A stretch of 64,000 bases of DNA from NCBI RefSeq assembly GCF_019320115.1, contig NC_089584.1, forward strand, positions 99,311,792 to 99,375,791. The letters are read 5' to 3'. Below the pieces are notes generated by a model. That model had not been told where the DNA came from. It saw only the letters and a list, made by a program, of their open reading frames with translations, and searched no databases. Position numbers and translations under genes: made by a program. Of the stretch, positions 12,622 through 25,149 are shown piece by piece. This stretch comes from Miscanthus floridulus (Eukaryota; Streptophyta; Magnoliopsida; Poales; Poaceae). The stretch's first letter is position 1; the number at the start of each line of letters is the position of its first letter.

Positions 12622-15600
12622 TGTGGCAGAACTGCCTAATTTAATGCCTCACAGGAGTGCATGTCTTCCATTAGACACTACGCACTCAAGGGAGAACACT
12701 AAATTACTCGATTCCGTCGGGCACACCCCAGGGGAGAACCCAAAAATCCATGTTTTTTGCCATCAGGATCACAAATGAGAGAATAAAGCTTACATCATTC
12801 ATAACCATTTCTTACATCACTTTTAATACAACATCAGAGTATAATATTTATTAATATGACAGCGGAATGAAATCATATTATCAGAGTTATAAACAATTTA
12901 CTTGAACAGCAGAATAGAAACATGTGAATAGAGTTACAATGGAAATAAACATCTATTAACGACATGATGAAGTTTTGATATATACACTACGACAACAGAT
13001 TATGAACTTTCATTTATAAAAGCATTTGGTGAGGGTTATAAATAACAACTACGATCGCAGCGTAAAGGAAATCCTCTCTGAGCCCACCAGCAGGAATCCA
13101 CACACAAAGGTCAGCTCAAGCGTCCACCTGTCACCTGCAACAGGGGGGAATAAAACCCTGAGTACTCAATTGTACTCAGCAAGACTTACCCGGCAGGAGA
13201 AAAGAAAAGACTCCAAGGATATGCAAGACTATCTGGTTTGTGGGTTGCATTTGCAGAAAGCATTACTAAGCGTGCGTCCTTATATTTGATTTTTAATAAT
13301 AGCCGCATTGGTTCATTAACTAACCATTCTATGTAAGCACATGTGCTACTTTCAAGCAGGTGGTAAGCAATCAGATTTCCTTTGTCCATCTTTCATCTTT
13401 CAATTCTTACTACGATGCTAAACCGTAGACAAGCCGTACCGGGTAGCCCGGCGATTCGCGAATCAATGCCCCCAGCTGGGTACCACGAAAAAACACGCCC
13501 CGCTTGTACCCCGGGCACAAGTAGGACCAACCCATCACTCTCCTATCCTGGGTGTCCAGGTCCCCGTCCAAACTGGGACTCCAAGCCCCCGCCACTGAGT
13601 CCCGGACTCAGCGCGGTGCAAGGACCTCCTCCACCAAAAACAAACCCTGACAGTCGGTCCAGAAAGAGCCGGATCCACGATAAGAGAGCAACAAGCTTTC
13701 CAAGCGCCCATACACAAGTATGTGCTCGGGATAATAAGTCTGTGATCTGCCTAGAGTCATATGCACGATCGGTCCTTAATCGACCAGACAAAGAGAAACG
13801 GTGTAACCAAGCTATGACCTGCCTCCGCGGCGACACAACTTCTTACACCCACCAATACCCAAACCATATCCCTGTCCGGTCACCATTTTCATATTTTTCA
13901 AGTGATAGTAATCCAATAATATATTTCCTATCTCTCGCGAGTGACAGGCAATCACTCGACTTCTACCGGAGTCCTATAGCATAGCAATCTACACGATCCA
14001 GTCATACTAGTAAGACTCATAGGATAAAGATATATATGCAAGTGGGTTTCATTCAACTCCTTAAAACTTAATGCACATATATAATTTAAACCGCAGAAAA
14101 GTAGGGGTTATGCATCGGGGCTTGCTCGGGAAAAATATAATCAGAAGTTAGCTTTCCATCATGGCGACATGATCTCCAAAAGCACCATTCCTCCAGCAAC
14201 TCCTAACGACTCCGTGATCCACCGACGTCCCTATTATGATATGCAATGTAATGCCATGCAAAGATATAATTAATTGACCGCAATCGTGACTTGTATAAAT
14301 ACGTTTTACGCCTCTCAAGTTAACGGGCTAGTTCTAACGACGACCGTACTTAGCTACGTATCCATGTTGTCGAACAAGGCATTATTTCTTAACAATTCTT
14401 TTAGTTATATAAACCAACGGTGTTTCTTTATTCGCAATAGGACATTATTATTTATCTAGCAACTAATTATTCTAGAGCTACAAAATTATGGTGAGCAGCT
14501 AATATTGCTAGGAACCTACTGTAAATATTTCAGATCTAATACTATAACCAATTTGTCACGAAAGTTCCTACAAGTTTATATTTTTCAATATTAAATATCT
14601 TAGATTAATTATATGGCTTCCAAAAATATCATCGAACTATGTGAACAAAATATACTAATAGGTAAATCATGATTTTAGGAGACTAACAAAATTAGTTTCA
14701 TAATTTTTGGACAACTACGCAAATGTATTTTGATTTTACACTTTTATTCCCGAACTAAATTAGCTACTTGTTTTTAGAAAATCAAAGGAACCAGCAGGCA
14801 CCAACGGCCCAGAGGAGACCGGCGGTACCAAGCCAGCCCAGCTGGCGAGCGCAACCGGCGGCCCAGGCGCATAGGCCTCCGGTCGGCCCAGCAGCGACGG
14901 CCACTGGCCGGCCCAGGCGCGGGACAGCACGCACGGCCCAGCAGCGCAAGAGCAGCCCAGGCGAGGCACGCGGCCAGCGGGCCCAGGGGCAGGCGGCCGC
15001 AGCCCAGCAACGCAGGCCGGCCCAGGGGAAAACACAGGCGCGCTGTCCATTTTGCAAAGAGGACCCTTTTCTATTTGTAAATCACGTTCCAACTATTAAC
15101 ACTATGTATCCGTCTCACCATCTATACGATTTAGCCCCTACGTTATCCTATCTTCGCCATTCCCCAGTCCCCGAGCCTCCTAGAGTAGAGCACGCCGGCG
15201 TGCGGTGGCTGCTCGACGGCCAAGCCTGGCTAGGGAAAGCCCTGCGGCGATACGGTGGTGCAGGGGCTATGCGGGGGTCGCACACGCACAAGTGGGCGCA
15301 AACGATGCCACCAGCAAAGCCCTGTGGCGGCTCGGCCACGCGTGGCAGAGGAGAGCAGGGGCGGTGGCGCACGACGCGGGCGACGGCGAGGCATCGGGCC
15401 TGGTTCCACCCCAACGGCGCACATGCGGGGCATAGGTAGGTTGAGGCGGAGCCGCTACAAGGCGCGTAAGGCGTGGAGGTGCTCCGAGCCGAGCTAGTCA
15501 CGGACATAGCCATGACAGCGACCATGGCCGTCCGCCCCAAGGAAGTGGCGCGGACGCCACGGTGAACCAGAGCTACGGGTACACCAATGGAAAGAGGGGA

Positions 15601-17045
15601 AGCATCAGGGAGTTACCACAAATGCCGCGCGCGAACTGGTTCGGGTGGAGGCAGCGTGGAACGGGCTGGCCACGTGCGCGGTGAAGGGCGGCGGCGTGGC
15701 CACGGACGACGGAGCGGCGCAGAGGAAGCCCGCAGTGAGCTATGCGCGGCGAAGTCGTATTGGCGCGGACGGGCAGCGCCACAGGAGCTGCGGGCCAGCA
15801 CGAGGCCACGAGTGTGCACACGCGTTCGCAAGAGATGGGGTCTTAGACGACGACGGACGTCGTGGCGAGGATGATGCAGAGCCGCACACGGACAGCAACG
15901 GGGCGACCTGGTGCAGCGGCGCTCGCGCATGGTCACGTGGGGAGGGGCACGGGCATCGGCGAGGCGCTGCGGTGACGGGAGCACAAGGCGGCAACGGCAG
16001 CAGGATGGTATGGCCGGATGGCCCTGTAGTGGAGGCAGAGGGCAGCACGGTGGAACAGCAGGGTCGGTGCGGGATTGAGGGCGTGCACGGATGGCGGCGT
16101 GGTGCTGCGGAGCTCGGCGCGAGAGGTGCGCGGATGCGACCCAGGCGGTTGCTCGGCCAGGCAGCTCAGGAGCACCGGTGCGTGGCACGAGAGAGGCAGC
16201 ACAGAGGGCAAGGGACGCGGGCGACCGGAGGAAGGAAGGAGCGGCGGCGCCGACCGAGGGCGCGCACGCGCGTGGAAAAGAGCCGGCCCCAGCGTGGGGC
16301 GCTATGGTGGGACGACGTGGGGCCAAGGGGCGCGCGCTGGCAGGAGGACTCCCCGGCTCCAGGCGGCCTAGCGCAGCCATGGCTGGGTGCAGCAACGCGG
16401 CCGAGCGCAGGCTTACAGACGAGGAAATGGACGCCCAAACTCCAAGCGCAGTGGGTAGGCGAAGAAGCAAGGAAGAAAAGTGCCTGCAGCAGCACGGACG
16501 GCCCGGCGTAGGAGAAATATAGAAAATGAAGGTAGACAGCGACAGACAGGCACAGAACAAAAGGTGAGGGCCTGAGCGCGCTCGGTCAGCGTAGACAGCT
16601 CCATAAATGTGTTCCTGCGCGCTGCGCATGGTCAACTGCCACAGTGACGCGGCCGGCAACGCGATGAGACAACAAAGGAAGACAAACAATGCCAGATCTG
16701 GGACAGCGTGGCGCGACGCGAGTAACTCGGGTAATCGATTCAGAGCAGGGAAAACGACATCGTCGTACCCGCGAGGCAGGTGGGACGAGTGGCCAGCGAC
16801 AGTCGCATTTTTATTTCTATTTCATTTCAAGTTTTTAACCCGATTAACTTCCAATTTTTATTTCGTAACAAAAATTGTTTTCGTGCTCAATCCAACAGAA
16901 CAAGCCATTCACTATTTAATTGTTAGAATCGCTAGCGGATATTTTAAACATAATTTAAAATTTTAAAATCTGACAGACTTGTTTCGGTCACTTTTATTAG
17001 GCCTAAATGCGGCACTAAACGAGATCGTAACACCTGGGTGTTACA
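12622..17045 (-). repeat. 5' LTR of the inner ORF0-only element
   Basis: Near copy of 4757-9178 with scattered substitutions. The conserved stem CTGAGTAC/GTACTCAG is at 13158-13179. The long ORF at 15613-16689 lies in the GC-rich LTR block and has low-complexity composition; I do not regard it as a gene. Confidence 0.95.
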
Positions 17046-17050
17046 CTTTA
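17046..17050. repeat. Target-site duplication CTTTA, right copy
   Basis: Partner of 4752-4756; the interrupted gag frame resumes immediately after it. Confidence 0.93.
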
Positions 17051-18282
17051 GCATATTTAAGATTTTGTTGCACAATTGTATTATAAGAAGGCAAATCATC
17101 ATCACTATCGCTCTCACTAGAGGATGAGCTTTCATTACCTCGTGCCATAAGGCACACGCGAGAAGAGCTTGATGATGAGTGCTTGCGCCCTCGCCTCTTA
17201 TGATGATTTTCTTCACTTGAGGAATCATCCCATGACCTTATTGATGTGAGGGCTTTGTTCTTGCACGCCTTCTTCTTTGCCTTGGGTGTGGGCTTGTTTG
17301 GACAAACTTCCACAAAGTGCCCCAACTCGCTGCATCCATAGCATCCTTTCTTTCTTTGCTCGTTTCTTTGATTAGTGAAAACGAGGTCTTGAATTTGGAT
17401 GGGCACACCCTTGACATTGAGCCTTTAGATCATCTTCTCCACCTTGTTGATTAATTTGATTGATTCTTCATCAAGGTCGGAGGTGGAGGAGGAAGATTGA
17501 TCATCATCACTTGAATCTTCATCATCATCATCATCCTCTTCTTCACTTGAGGAGCTTGAGCTTGAGCTTGACTCAACTTTCTTGCCCTTCATCTTTTTCT
17601 TCTCGCTATAAGCGAGAGCTTTGCCTTTGCTTGATGAATAAGCTTCTTCTTGCCCCATCTTACGTGACATTTTAAATGCCACTAGCTTGCCAATAGCTAT
17701 GCCCGGGGTCATGGTGCTCAAGTTCTCCATGTTGTGAAGGATGGTGATGATGCTTGCATATTTCTTTTATGGTAGAACGGAGATGATCTTCCTCACGATG
17801 TCCACATCATCTAGCTTTAATAGTCCTATTGAATGGAGCTCATTGATGATTAGATTCAATCGAGAGTACATATCACGAACAAGCTCATCATCATTCATAG
17901 CAAAGGAATCATAATTTTGCTTGGCTAGACAATGTTTTTGCTCATGGACATTACTTGTGCCGTCATGGAGCTCTTGGAGTTTTAACTAAATTTCATGTGC
18001 CGTATTTAAGATGAACACTTGGTTAAACACATCCATGCTAAAAGATTCAAACAAGCAATTCTTAGCTCTAGCATTGAAACGCATTTCTTTTTCATCACTC
18101 TTTGTGGGCTTTTCAAGATTCTTAATGGGTTTCATCCCGTCACGAGTGACTCTCCATACACCTAAATCAACCGCCTCAAGGTGGCAAGCCATTCTAGCTT
18201 TATAGTATGGGAAGTTGGTGCCGTCAAATTGTGGAGGCCTAGCGGTATCCATCCCAACCACTCTACAATCGTGTCGGCTCAA
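17051..18282 (-). pseudogene. Gag, N-terminal part (copia UBN2-type) with internal stops
   Basis: Minus-strand coding starts around MSRHDCRVVGMDTARPP and shows the plant copia Gag pattern: PQFDGTNFPYYKARMACHL, a region near LQELHDGT, a Ser/Asp-rich linker, and a CCHC knuckle CYGCSELGHFVEVC. Three in-frame stops break it: TAG after TAHEI (near 17985), TAA near 17770 in the LP*KKYAS context, and TAA near 17427 after KVEKMI. The frame runs into the inner element at 17050 and continues at 4756. Gag would coat and package element RNA, but this copy cannot make the full protein. Confidence 0.85.
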
Positions 18283-18317
18283 TGGCGGTTAAGCCAAGGG
18301 TCAAAATATGAGCCAAC

Positions 18318-18331
18318 TGGCTCTGATACCA
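18318..18331 (-). other. Primer-binding site (initiator Met tRNA)
   Basis: Minus strand TGGTATCAGAGCCA sits just inside the 5' LTR (18334) and matches the 3' end complement of initiator-Met tRNA. Confidence 0.93.
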
Positions 18332-18333
18332 AT

Positions 18334-19673
18334 TGAAGGGACCGTGACACCTAAGAGGGGGGGTGAATTAGGCAACTTAAAATTCTAACTCTAAACTATG
18401 GCCTCTTTTTCTAACCTTAGCAAAACCTATGCAAAAGATAAACTATCTAAATATGCAACTACGGTTTTGCTAGTGTGTTGCTATCTCTACCGCAAATGTA
18501 GTAAAGTAATCAATGTAAATGCGGAAGCTAAAGAGCAAGGTAGAGATATACAAACTCCCGTCGACGACTCCGGTATTTTTACCGAGGTATCGAGAAGCGC
18601 GCAAGATTCCCCCTAGTCCTCGTTGGAGCCCCTTGCAAGGAATCACTCGCAAGGGCCAAGCTCCCGGTCGGGTAACTCCGTGGATAGCCTCGGGCCTTCC
18701 CCACGCGCAAGTGGGTCTCTTACGTACCTTCCGGCAGGCCTCTCCCGGATGTTCTCCGCCGTCTTCACTATCAAGCTTCCGATCGAAACGCCACGGGCCT
18801 TGTTCTCTCCAATACACGGTGGCGGCCACACCACAAACACGGTTGGTGTGATCTCGCAAGACTTCAAGCCCCTTCGATGTACAACAATGGTGCTCGCAAG
18901 CACCGGGTGGTAAGAGGTATGTAAACCTCAGTAAACACTAAGCCTAAACCTAGAGCAAGCGCATAAGCGGTGGTCTAATCAACCTAAGCACTTCGCAAAG
19001 CACCTACGCTAATCACCTAATGAAACACTAAGCACTATGCAACTAGAGATCACTAAAATAGTGTTTCAACACCCTTGGTATATTTCCTCAGCTTCACCCT
19101 ACTCAAATGGCCGGTTGGGGGTTGTATTTATAAGCCCCACTGAAAAAGTAGCCGTTGGGGTCGAACTCCCGCAATTCTGCTACTGACCGGACGCTGAATC
19201 GTCCTGACCAGACGCGTCCGGTCGTCCAGACCGTTGCAGCCGCGAACCACTGATCGGATGCTGCCAGCGTCCGGTCGCCTGCCACCGGACGCGTCCGGTC
19301 GTAGTTTCGCGCGCCTGGAACCTCTCTGTACTCGATCGGACGCTGATGCCCTGCGTCCGGTGGGTTGCCGCCAGCGTCTGGTCCAGCGTTCGGTCGCCTC
19401 TGCGAGCTCGTTTCTTCGCGATCTTGCGTACGGCTTGGTTCCAATCTTCATGCTTGGACTTGGCTTGATCTTTTGGGTCTTCTCTTGTGCTTCAAAGGTC
19501 TTGCTTGAGGTGTTGATCATCGAATCATCACGTCGTCTTCGTCCAAGTTATGTTTATTGCACCCTATTGAACTACAACACAAACACGTGCAAATTCATTA
19601 GTCCAATTTGGTTGTGTTGGTCATCAAACACCAAAATTCAAAGTAAATGGGCCAATGGTCCATTTTCCTTACA
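18334..19673 (-). repeat. 5' LTR of the gag-only copia element
   Basis: Near copy of 1270-2587, slightly longer. The CCGGACGCGTCCGG-type palindromes lie at about 19186-19400. Confidence 0.93.
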
Positions 19674-19678
19674 CTACG
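19674..19678. repeat. Target-site duplication CTACG, right copy
   Basis: Partner of 1265-1269. Confidence 0.9.
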
Positions 19679-19872
19679 GTTTAGTGTGTTTATCGTTTCT
19701 AAGGATATCGTTATCGATGTGTTTTTCGATCGACTACTATTGTTTTCGAAATTACCTGAATATTGGCGCCGTATTCGTTTCCGACAATATCGTATCGATT
19801 TCCTTTTTAAGAAAAAATGTGAAAATGAAAATGATTTGACCTCCTATGCATCGTTTCCGGTTGTTTTCATCA

Positions 19873-20385
19873 TGACATGATATCAGCACTCGCGGTGCAG
19901 GCGTGCAGCGATGTTTCTCAATGGAGTCGCTATAGAGAAACACAGGCTTATCGGCCCATTCCAGATGTAACGATGAGGCTTATCGGCCCATTGAGGCTCA
20001 TCCAGTCTAAAGTTCAGCAGCCAACTATACTTTATACCATTTTGGTATACTTGTATAATTTAATGAATTAATGATCTTTTGTGAAGTTAAACTAAATTTT
20101 AGACATCACTTTAGACCACCTGTGTAGAACCTTCAGAGCTAAGATTAAGACGATAGAATCCAAACAGAGCCTAGATACATTATGAAAGCAAAGGCTCGTC
20201 CTAACTGTTACTGCAAAACCTTTTCCTAATCACCCTAGGTAAAAGGGTATCAGAAATGACCAAAACATGGCATTTTCTTTCTGCAAGATGCAACGAATGG
20301 CTTGTGTTTACACAATAATATATATAGACAACAGAATTTGCTGATTCCACCCAGATCCACCGGCAGCGTGCCTGGAGTTTGGATT
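19873..20385. other. Spacer and probable 3' UTR of the RING-H2 gene
   Basis: No ORF of note. The part next to 20386 is probably the 3' UTR of the minus-strand ligase gene. Confidence 0.45.
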
Positions 20386-22482
20386 TCAATTCTTGCTAAC
20401 GGCAGTCTTGCAAACTGGGCAAGTGTTCTTCTGAGAGAGCCACTGCTTGATGCAGTACACATGGTAGCTATGGCCACAGTCTAGCCTTCCCATCTCTTCA
20501 TTTGCTTCAAATTCTTCCTGCAAAGTACAGTATAAATCAGACTAGTTTTAAGATTGAACGACAGGGTGCTAGCATAAAGATCCATGGAATCAAGTTTAGA
20601 GAAATGGAGGTATGGGCATACTTGGCAAATACTGCATTTCCTTTCCATTTCTGTTGCGAACCGGAAAGAACTAAAGGATGGGTGCTTGACCTTCCTAAGG
20701 TTGCGAGTAATCTCGTCCTCGCGTAACCCTGTGTTGACGTATCCAATTTTGTCTCCAAGCTCGAGCAACTCCTGCAAAGCAAAGTGTCTGATCATCGACT
20801 GATGGCAGTGGTCACACATAGATACAACATAAGGGGGTACATACCTCGTATGTCATGTTATCAACGTCAAGGCGCCAATCCTGGTAGCGATCGTACATGT
20901 TCATTCCTCCCAGTAACACTCTTGTCTGAAACATCATTATCTGCAAATACAAGGAAAAACGAGGAATAAGAAACTGCTGGGGTTGACAGCTGGATATGAT
21001 GTCTAAGAAGCAGATTACATCATTATTATCTACTTTAGCTAGTGAACATTGTAGAAAGAGTGACCACGCATTATACTCTTCACTGCAACCAAAGATGACT
21101 TTCATTTGTATAAAGTGCAGAGTGAAGTTCAAGAGTGGCATAAACCAGCCAACTGAACATATGCATGATATTTTAATGGCTGGATAGAAAATTTCATATC
21201 TATGCTTTCAATTCAAGTTAGTCTGTAAGATTATATCTTAGTAGGTTCCTATAGCTAGAAATATATAGGAAATGGTAATGTTTATGGTGCAGACTGTGAG
21301 GAATGGATGAATTCAAGATCATCGCTTGGCGACAAATACTATCATGGTAGTAACATATTTCACATGATGTGCTTGCCAGAAAACTGCAACTATTGCAACA
21401 TTTATTTGTCAATGTCAAGGGTACTATGTCCACTCTACAATATGCTCTCATGGTCAATCAAAGGCAGAGACAGTAAGAAATATGGCTCCACAGAACATTG
21501 TTTTGGAAAAAAGACTACAAGATCCATCAAAGAACACAAAAGGGCTAGTGTGCAAAAGCGACTGTAGAACAATTCACTTTCAGCTATCTACTCTATAATA
21601 GGCATCTGTTAATCAGGTTAGGAAATGACACATAAGTAGATTAACAGTGTGTTCCAATATCTGTTAATTGGCGCCTGTACAGATCGACAATGCTTGTGGA
21701 TCTTGGTATTGAATGATTTAGGTAGGGGCCATCACTAGGCAGGTGTCCACATAGAAGGAATGACTACAACTCCAGATCTGATCATGACTGAAGCAACAGG
21801 CAAATGATAAAAAGCATGAAGGGTCGGTCCCCCTAAGCAGACAGAAAATAATAGTTCAGTCCAGCAAGGCAGGCTTGGCACTAATCATAAATGGTTAACT
21901 GCTAGCACCACCCATCAGCCATTGAAACCAGCATGCCTGTTCCTTCCTTGAACATACTGTACGATCCACCAGAACAGTATGCCAAAAGAGAATCGAGCCA
22001 TATTATTGGCCGTAATTGTCAGGTGTTCCACCACTACTGCCCCCATTCTCCAAGAGCACAATAAGAATAAGTGACCATTTTGCCCAGCTCAGCATGGAGA
22101 ATCGAGTATTCATACTTGTCATTGGCGTTGGAAGGTACAGGATCAAACCTCACTATGGTTGCGAGGTCTCTTTCAATGGCCACATTTCTCTTGGTTTCAT
22201 TCCTTCATCAACTGCAGTTATCCTAAGACTAAAATCAGCAGGACCTTGACCTGACATCAACTGGTCCCGAGGGCATGAACAATGCCAAACATTTCTAAAA
22301 GTCATTTAAATAACAGCATATTTCCACATAAACAAACCAACAGTAAGATTTATCTTCTCTATCTCTACAAGGAAAACATATCTTGAAGGTGCTTAGATGG
22401 CTGTATTTGCATATGTGCCTCTACTCTTAGGCACAGGAGAACAGTGAAGCACCCACATGCTGTGAAATACTACCTTTGCCCC

Positions 22483-22513
<31 letters not shown>

Positions 22514-24242
22514 AGAATGTAACTCCAGCATAGACCTATGCCAAACTGTCTCAAGTTTAACCAAATTTCTATAATAATAAAAAGTAAAATCACCAAACAA
22601 TTACAACACCAAATAGTAGGTATCATTAGATTCATCATGGCATACTTTTCTACAAATTTGGTCAAACTTTTAAAATAGCTGGACTAAGAACAAAGCTAGA
22701 GTTGCATTCTTTTTGGGACAACGGTAGTAACCAGCTAAATCTATCTGGCTATGAAACTTCTCTCTGTGTAATCAAATTCTGCTGCTACGCACCTCCATTG
22801 TTGACACCCTAATATAGATGCTCATGACAATACCACCCACGGGTCACGGCTGCAACCACAGGTAATGATTGTGCCTGTTAAGGCACCGGTTGAGTTAACA
22901 ATCTCTAGGAAGGCCGCCATCTCACGTCACGTTTAGCGCACGAAAGGAGCAAATCAACCACTTCCAACTCCCCACCCAGCCGCCCAGAGGGCGTTACCAA
23001 ACGGCGTACCAGTCAGTTTCCACGCACGCATCACACGCCGAAACATGTCAGATGATCACGCGCTTAACGACCCTGCCCTACGCACCAACCGCTGGAGTCG
23101 GCGGGGCACGGAATGGATGCGGTTGATGTGTGTAAGCAAGCGCGAGACGGCGAGAGGCGAAGAGCAAGCGTCTGTCTGTAAGCAATGCCCGTACCTCTTC
23201 CTCGAGACCTCCGGGGGAGTGGCGGTACCCGCGCATCCGGCGGAGACGGCCGGAGGGGATGAGATCCGCGCCGAAGAAGGGGGCGTCGAGGTGCGGCGGC
23301 GGCGGCGGCGGCGAGTCCATGAAGGACGAGGATATCTGCTCCTGCACGGACGCCCTCCGGGACAGGCACGGCCGCTGTTCAGGTGAGAGCTCATCAATAC
23401 AGCAGAACATGGCGTACATTATAGAATTATTAAAATAAAAGAATCCACACGCCCAGAGAACAAAGAACCAATCACATTGACCTTTGAACAATATTGACGA
23501 CCGTCCGTAATCACAGTTGTCAAGATTAAATAGGGGATTAATGGCATTAACCAAATTTCGAAGGGGACCAGAAATGCCGTGAACCTGACAGAAAGCACGC
23601 AACGATCCCAGAAGGGGGAAAAAGAAATATTTGAAACAAAGAACGGCCCCCAGCCACAGTGAACGAAGAAACCCTTTCGAAACGAACGAAATCTGAGCAG
23701 GAACAGATCGAAGCAAGCAAGTGGCAGCAGAAGCGAGGAAGCCGTGAACACACCTCTCTGTCTCTGTGGGACCTCTCCCCGTCGGCGCCGCGGCCGCCCC
23801 TCCCAACCATCTGGTGGCGCGCCACCACGCAGTCCACCGAGGACGCCTCCGCGGCGAAGGGTATCCCGGGCGCGCACCACACGTCGGCGTCGATCCCCCC
23901 GGTGACGAAGCCCCCGCCTCCGCCTCCTCCCCCGCCCCCGACGCCGCCACGCTCCTTCCGCCTGTCCTTGCCGCCCCTCCGCCGCCGTTGCCGCCCGTGC
24001 CAGTCCGCCGACGACCGCACGGCGGCCGCCGCGGCCTCCCCGGCCCCGGGTGCGTACGCCTGCGACGCCGCCTCCGACGTGCAGCCCAGGCCGCGCAGCG
24101 CCGCCAAGGCGAACCCCTTCCGCCTCCCCTCCTCCGGCGCCGGCGGAGGCGAGGACGAGGAAGAGGCCTCGCCCCGGGGGTGCAGGAGGAGGCGCCGGAT
24201 CCCCCGCCGGTGCTCCGCCGTGGGAGAGCGGTCCCCCGGCAT
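20386..24242 (-). CDS. RING-H2 E3 ubiquitin-protein ligase (MBR/HIP1-like), five exons
   Basis: Exons on the minus strand: 24242-23754, 23374-23195, 20940-20845, 20771-20622 and 20517-20386. All have GT donors and AG acceptors and all junctions are phase 0, giving 348 aa. Exon 1 is GC-rich and Gly/Ala/Arg-rich with a long Gly run. Exon 2 carries a run of six Pro. Exons 3-5 hold the MTYEELLELGDKIG helix region, then a C-terminal RING-H2: CSIC, LDCGHSYHVYC, CPVC in C3H2C3 order (about residues 301-343). The helix-plus-RING layout is typical of plant MBR/HIP1/BIG BROTHER-type ligases, which recruit E2 enzymes and ubiquitinate substrates; the substrate here is unknown. The ATG at 24240-24242 is the first in the exon-1 frame. 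Intron 2 (20941-23194) is 2.25 kb. The 5' exon choice is less certain than the 3' exons. Confidence 0.8.
22479..22503. repeat. Poly-C tract in ligase intron 2
   Basis: About 25 consecutive C, followed by a run of A. It lies within the long intron; its length is likely polymorphic or prone to sequencing error. Confidence 0.85.
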
Positions 24243-24381
24243 TGCGCGCAGGGGGCGGGGGCGTGGCTAGGGTAGGCTAGGCCTCGGCTTCCCTCCCCTG
24301 GCTTCCTCGTCTCGTCGGGCCCGGAGGGGGCGGCAGCAATGGTGGCAGTGTGGCGGAAGCGACGGCCGGAGGGCTCGGCTC

Positions 24382-24382
<1 letters not shown>

Positions 24383-24417
<35 letters not shown>
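24383..24417. repeat. CGTCTG hexamer repeat upstream of the ligase gene
   Basis: Five or so tandem copies of CGTCTG lie 140-175 bp upstream of the proposed start codon, in the 5' UTR or promoter. Confidence 0.85.
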
Positions 24418-24953
24418 GCGCAGTAGCGTGGGGTGGGAAGACCAGAGTTCAGAGTCCAGAGGAGAAGTGGGCCTGGGGAGTCGGAGCACGAGGCCGGCAA
24501 CGCGACGCGATGGATTCTTGTCCCGGATTTGTGGTGCGGCGCTGGATTTGAGGCGATGGGCGGATGGATGTTCTCGACTTTAAGATGACCTCAAAAACGG
24601 TCTAGTAAAATGGAGTGGTTGTGTACGCTGCGGACTGCGGAGAACGAGCACTAGTAGGAGGAGTACGGTACGTATATGCTACGGAGTGGTATAGTAGTAC
24701 GTATCTCTGTATGTAGTCGCAGGAGTACATATACAATCCATGCGAGAATGCGAGCAGTCGGATTGGGCCCTGCATTCGTCACGCAATGTGACGGTCACGG
24801 TACTACGAGATGAGGCGATGAACGGGTCCGGGTCCGGGTCCGGGTCTGGGTCCGCCGGTCCGGGTCCGTCCGTCCATTTATTTATGGCACTCCACTGCAC
24901 CACAAGGATGGACAGGATCTGTGGAGCTCAAGAACCATCAGCCTGTTCGGTTA
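24418..24953. other. Upstream region of the ligase gene with GGGTCC repeat
   Basis: This is the likely promoter side of the minus-strand ligase. I see no coding signal. A (GGGTCC)n tract with variants spans 24824-24876. No TATA box could be assigned confidently. Confidence 0.4.
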
Positions 24954-25088
24954 GCCTGTTCGGTTTGTTGGTTCGTATCGTTGTTGGTTAATAAATAAGT
25001 ATTACTGATTAGTTTGTGTGAGAGAAAAATACTGTTTCGGCTGAAAATGTACGATCGTTTACGACAAGCCACAGCCAAACGAACAGGC
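24954..25088. mobile_element. Tourist-like MITE
   Basis: Terminal inverted repeats GCCTGTTCGGTTTG and CAAACGAACAGGC bracket about 135 bp with the family core 'gtgagagaaaaatactgtt'. TTA precedes it; the right flank does not match exactly. Confidence 0.7.
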
Positions 25089-25149
25089 TACATGTGTGCC
25101 ATTCATTCATGGTTCCGTGTATTTCCCAGAGGAGTGCGATGCGAGGGCT

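Larger units (their letters stand above)
4757..17045 (-). mobile_element. Large non-autonomous Ty3/gypsy-like element, 4.4-kb LTRs, ORF0 only
   Basis: The two LTRs (4757-9178 and 12622-17045) begin TGTGGCAG and end TGTTACA on the plus strand, so in sense they start TGTAACACC and end CTGCCACA. The primer site (12608-12619) reads TGGTATCAGAGC on the minus strand and the polypurine tract lies at 9179-9191, so the sense strand is minus and the right LTR is 5'. The TSD is a perfect CTTTA. The 3.4-kb interior has no gag, RT or integrase that I can find, only the intact ORF at 11010-11849. LTR start, PPT style and LTR sub-motifs match the chromovirus at 28416-43694, so I infer a non-autonomous relative (LARD-like) mobilised by such an element. 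Confidence 0.88.
1270..19673 (-). mobile_element. Sirevirus-like Ty1/copia gag-only LTR retrotransposon, nested host of a second element
   Basis: The element has two LTRs (1270-2587 and 18334-19673), each TG...CA, a Met-tRNA primer site at 18318-18331, a polypurine tract at 2588-2601 and a perfect 5-bp TSD. It is read on the minus strand. Without the 12.3-kb insertion its internal part is about 3.45 kb and codes only for Gag; I see no protease, integrase, reverse transcriptase or RNase H. That fits the TR-GAG class of non-autonomous elements. Palindromic CGGACGCGTCCG words in the LTR and several AGGGGGAG-type purine tracts near the 3' end are features described for Sireviruses, so I infer a Sirevirus-derived parasite. 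Gag is broken by three in-frame stops and by the inserted element. Confidence 0.85.
292..19872. mobile_element. Degenerate hAT-like sequence interrupted by nested LTR elements
   Basis: The left end reads TAGGGATGAAAACG and the right end, on the opposite strand, TGATGAAAAC, resembling hAT-type termini. Both flanks of the inserted LTR element (292-1269 and 19679-19872) are rich in AAACGGAAACG / GATAACG-type words, as in the sub-terminal regions of such elements. The last bases of the two ends differ and I find no matching 8-bp target duplication, so this is a decayed or truncated copy at best. No transposase is visible. The stretch 560-1264 contains no recognisable gene. Confidence 0.3.

Noticed and set aside
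15613..16689. 358-codon minus-strand ORF (and overlapping frames at 7700-8900 and 14768-16511)
   Set aside because: Lies in the GC-rich block of an LTR, overlaps long frames on both strands, is low complexity (Ala/Arg/Pro/Ser) and is broken in the other LTR copy.
23045..23397. Overlapping frames on both strands around ligase exon 2
   Set aside because: Shadows of the GC-rich exon and upstream intron; only the spliced minus frame connects to the RING exons.
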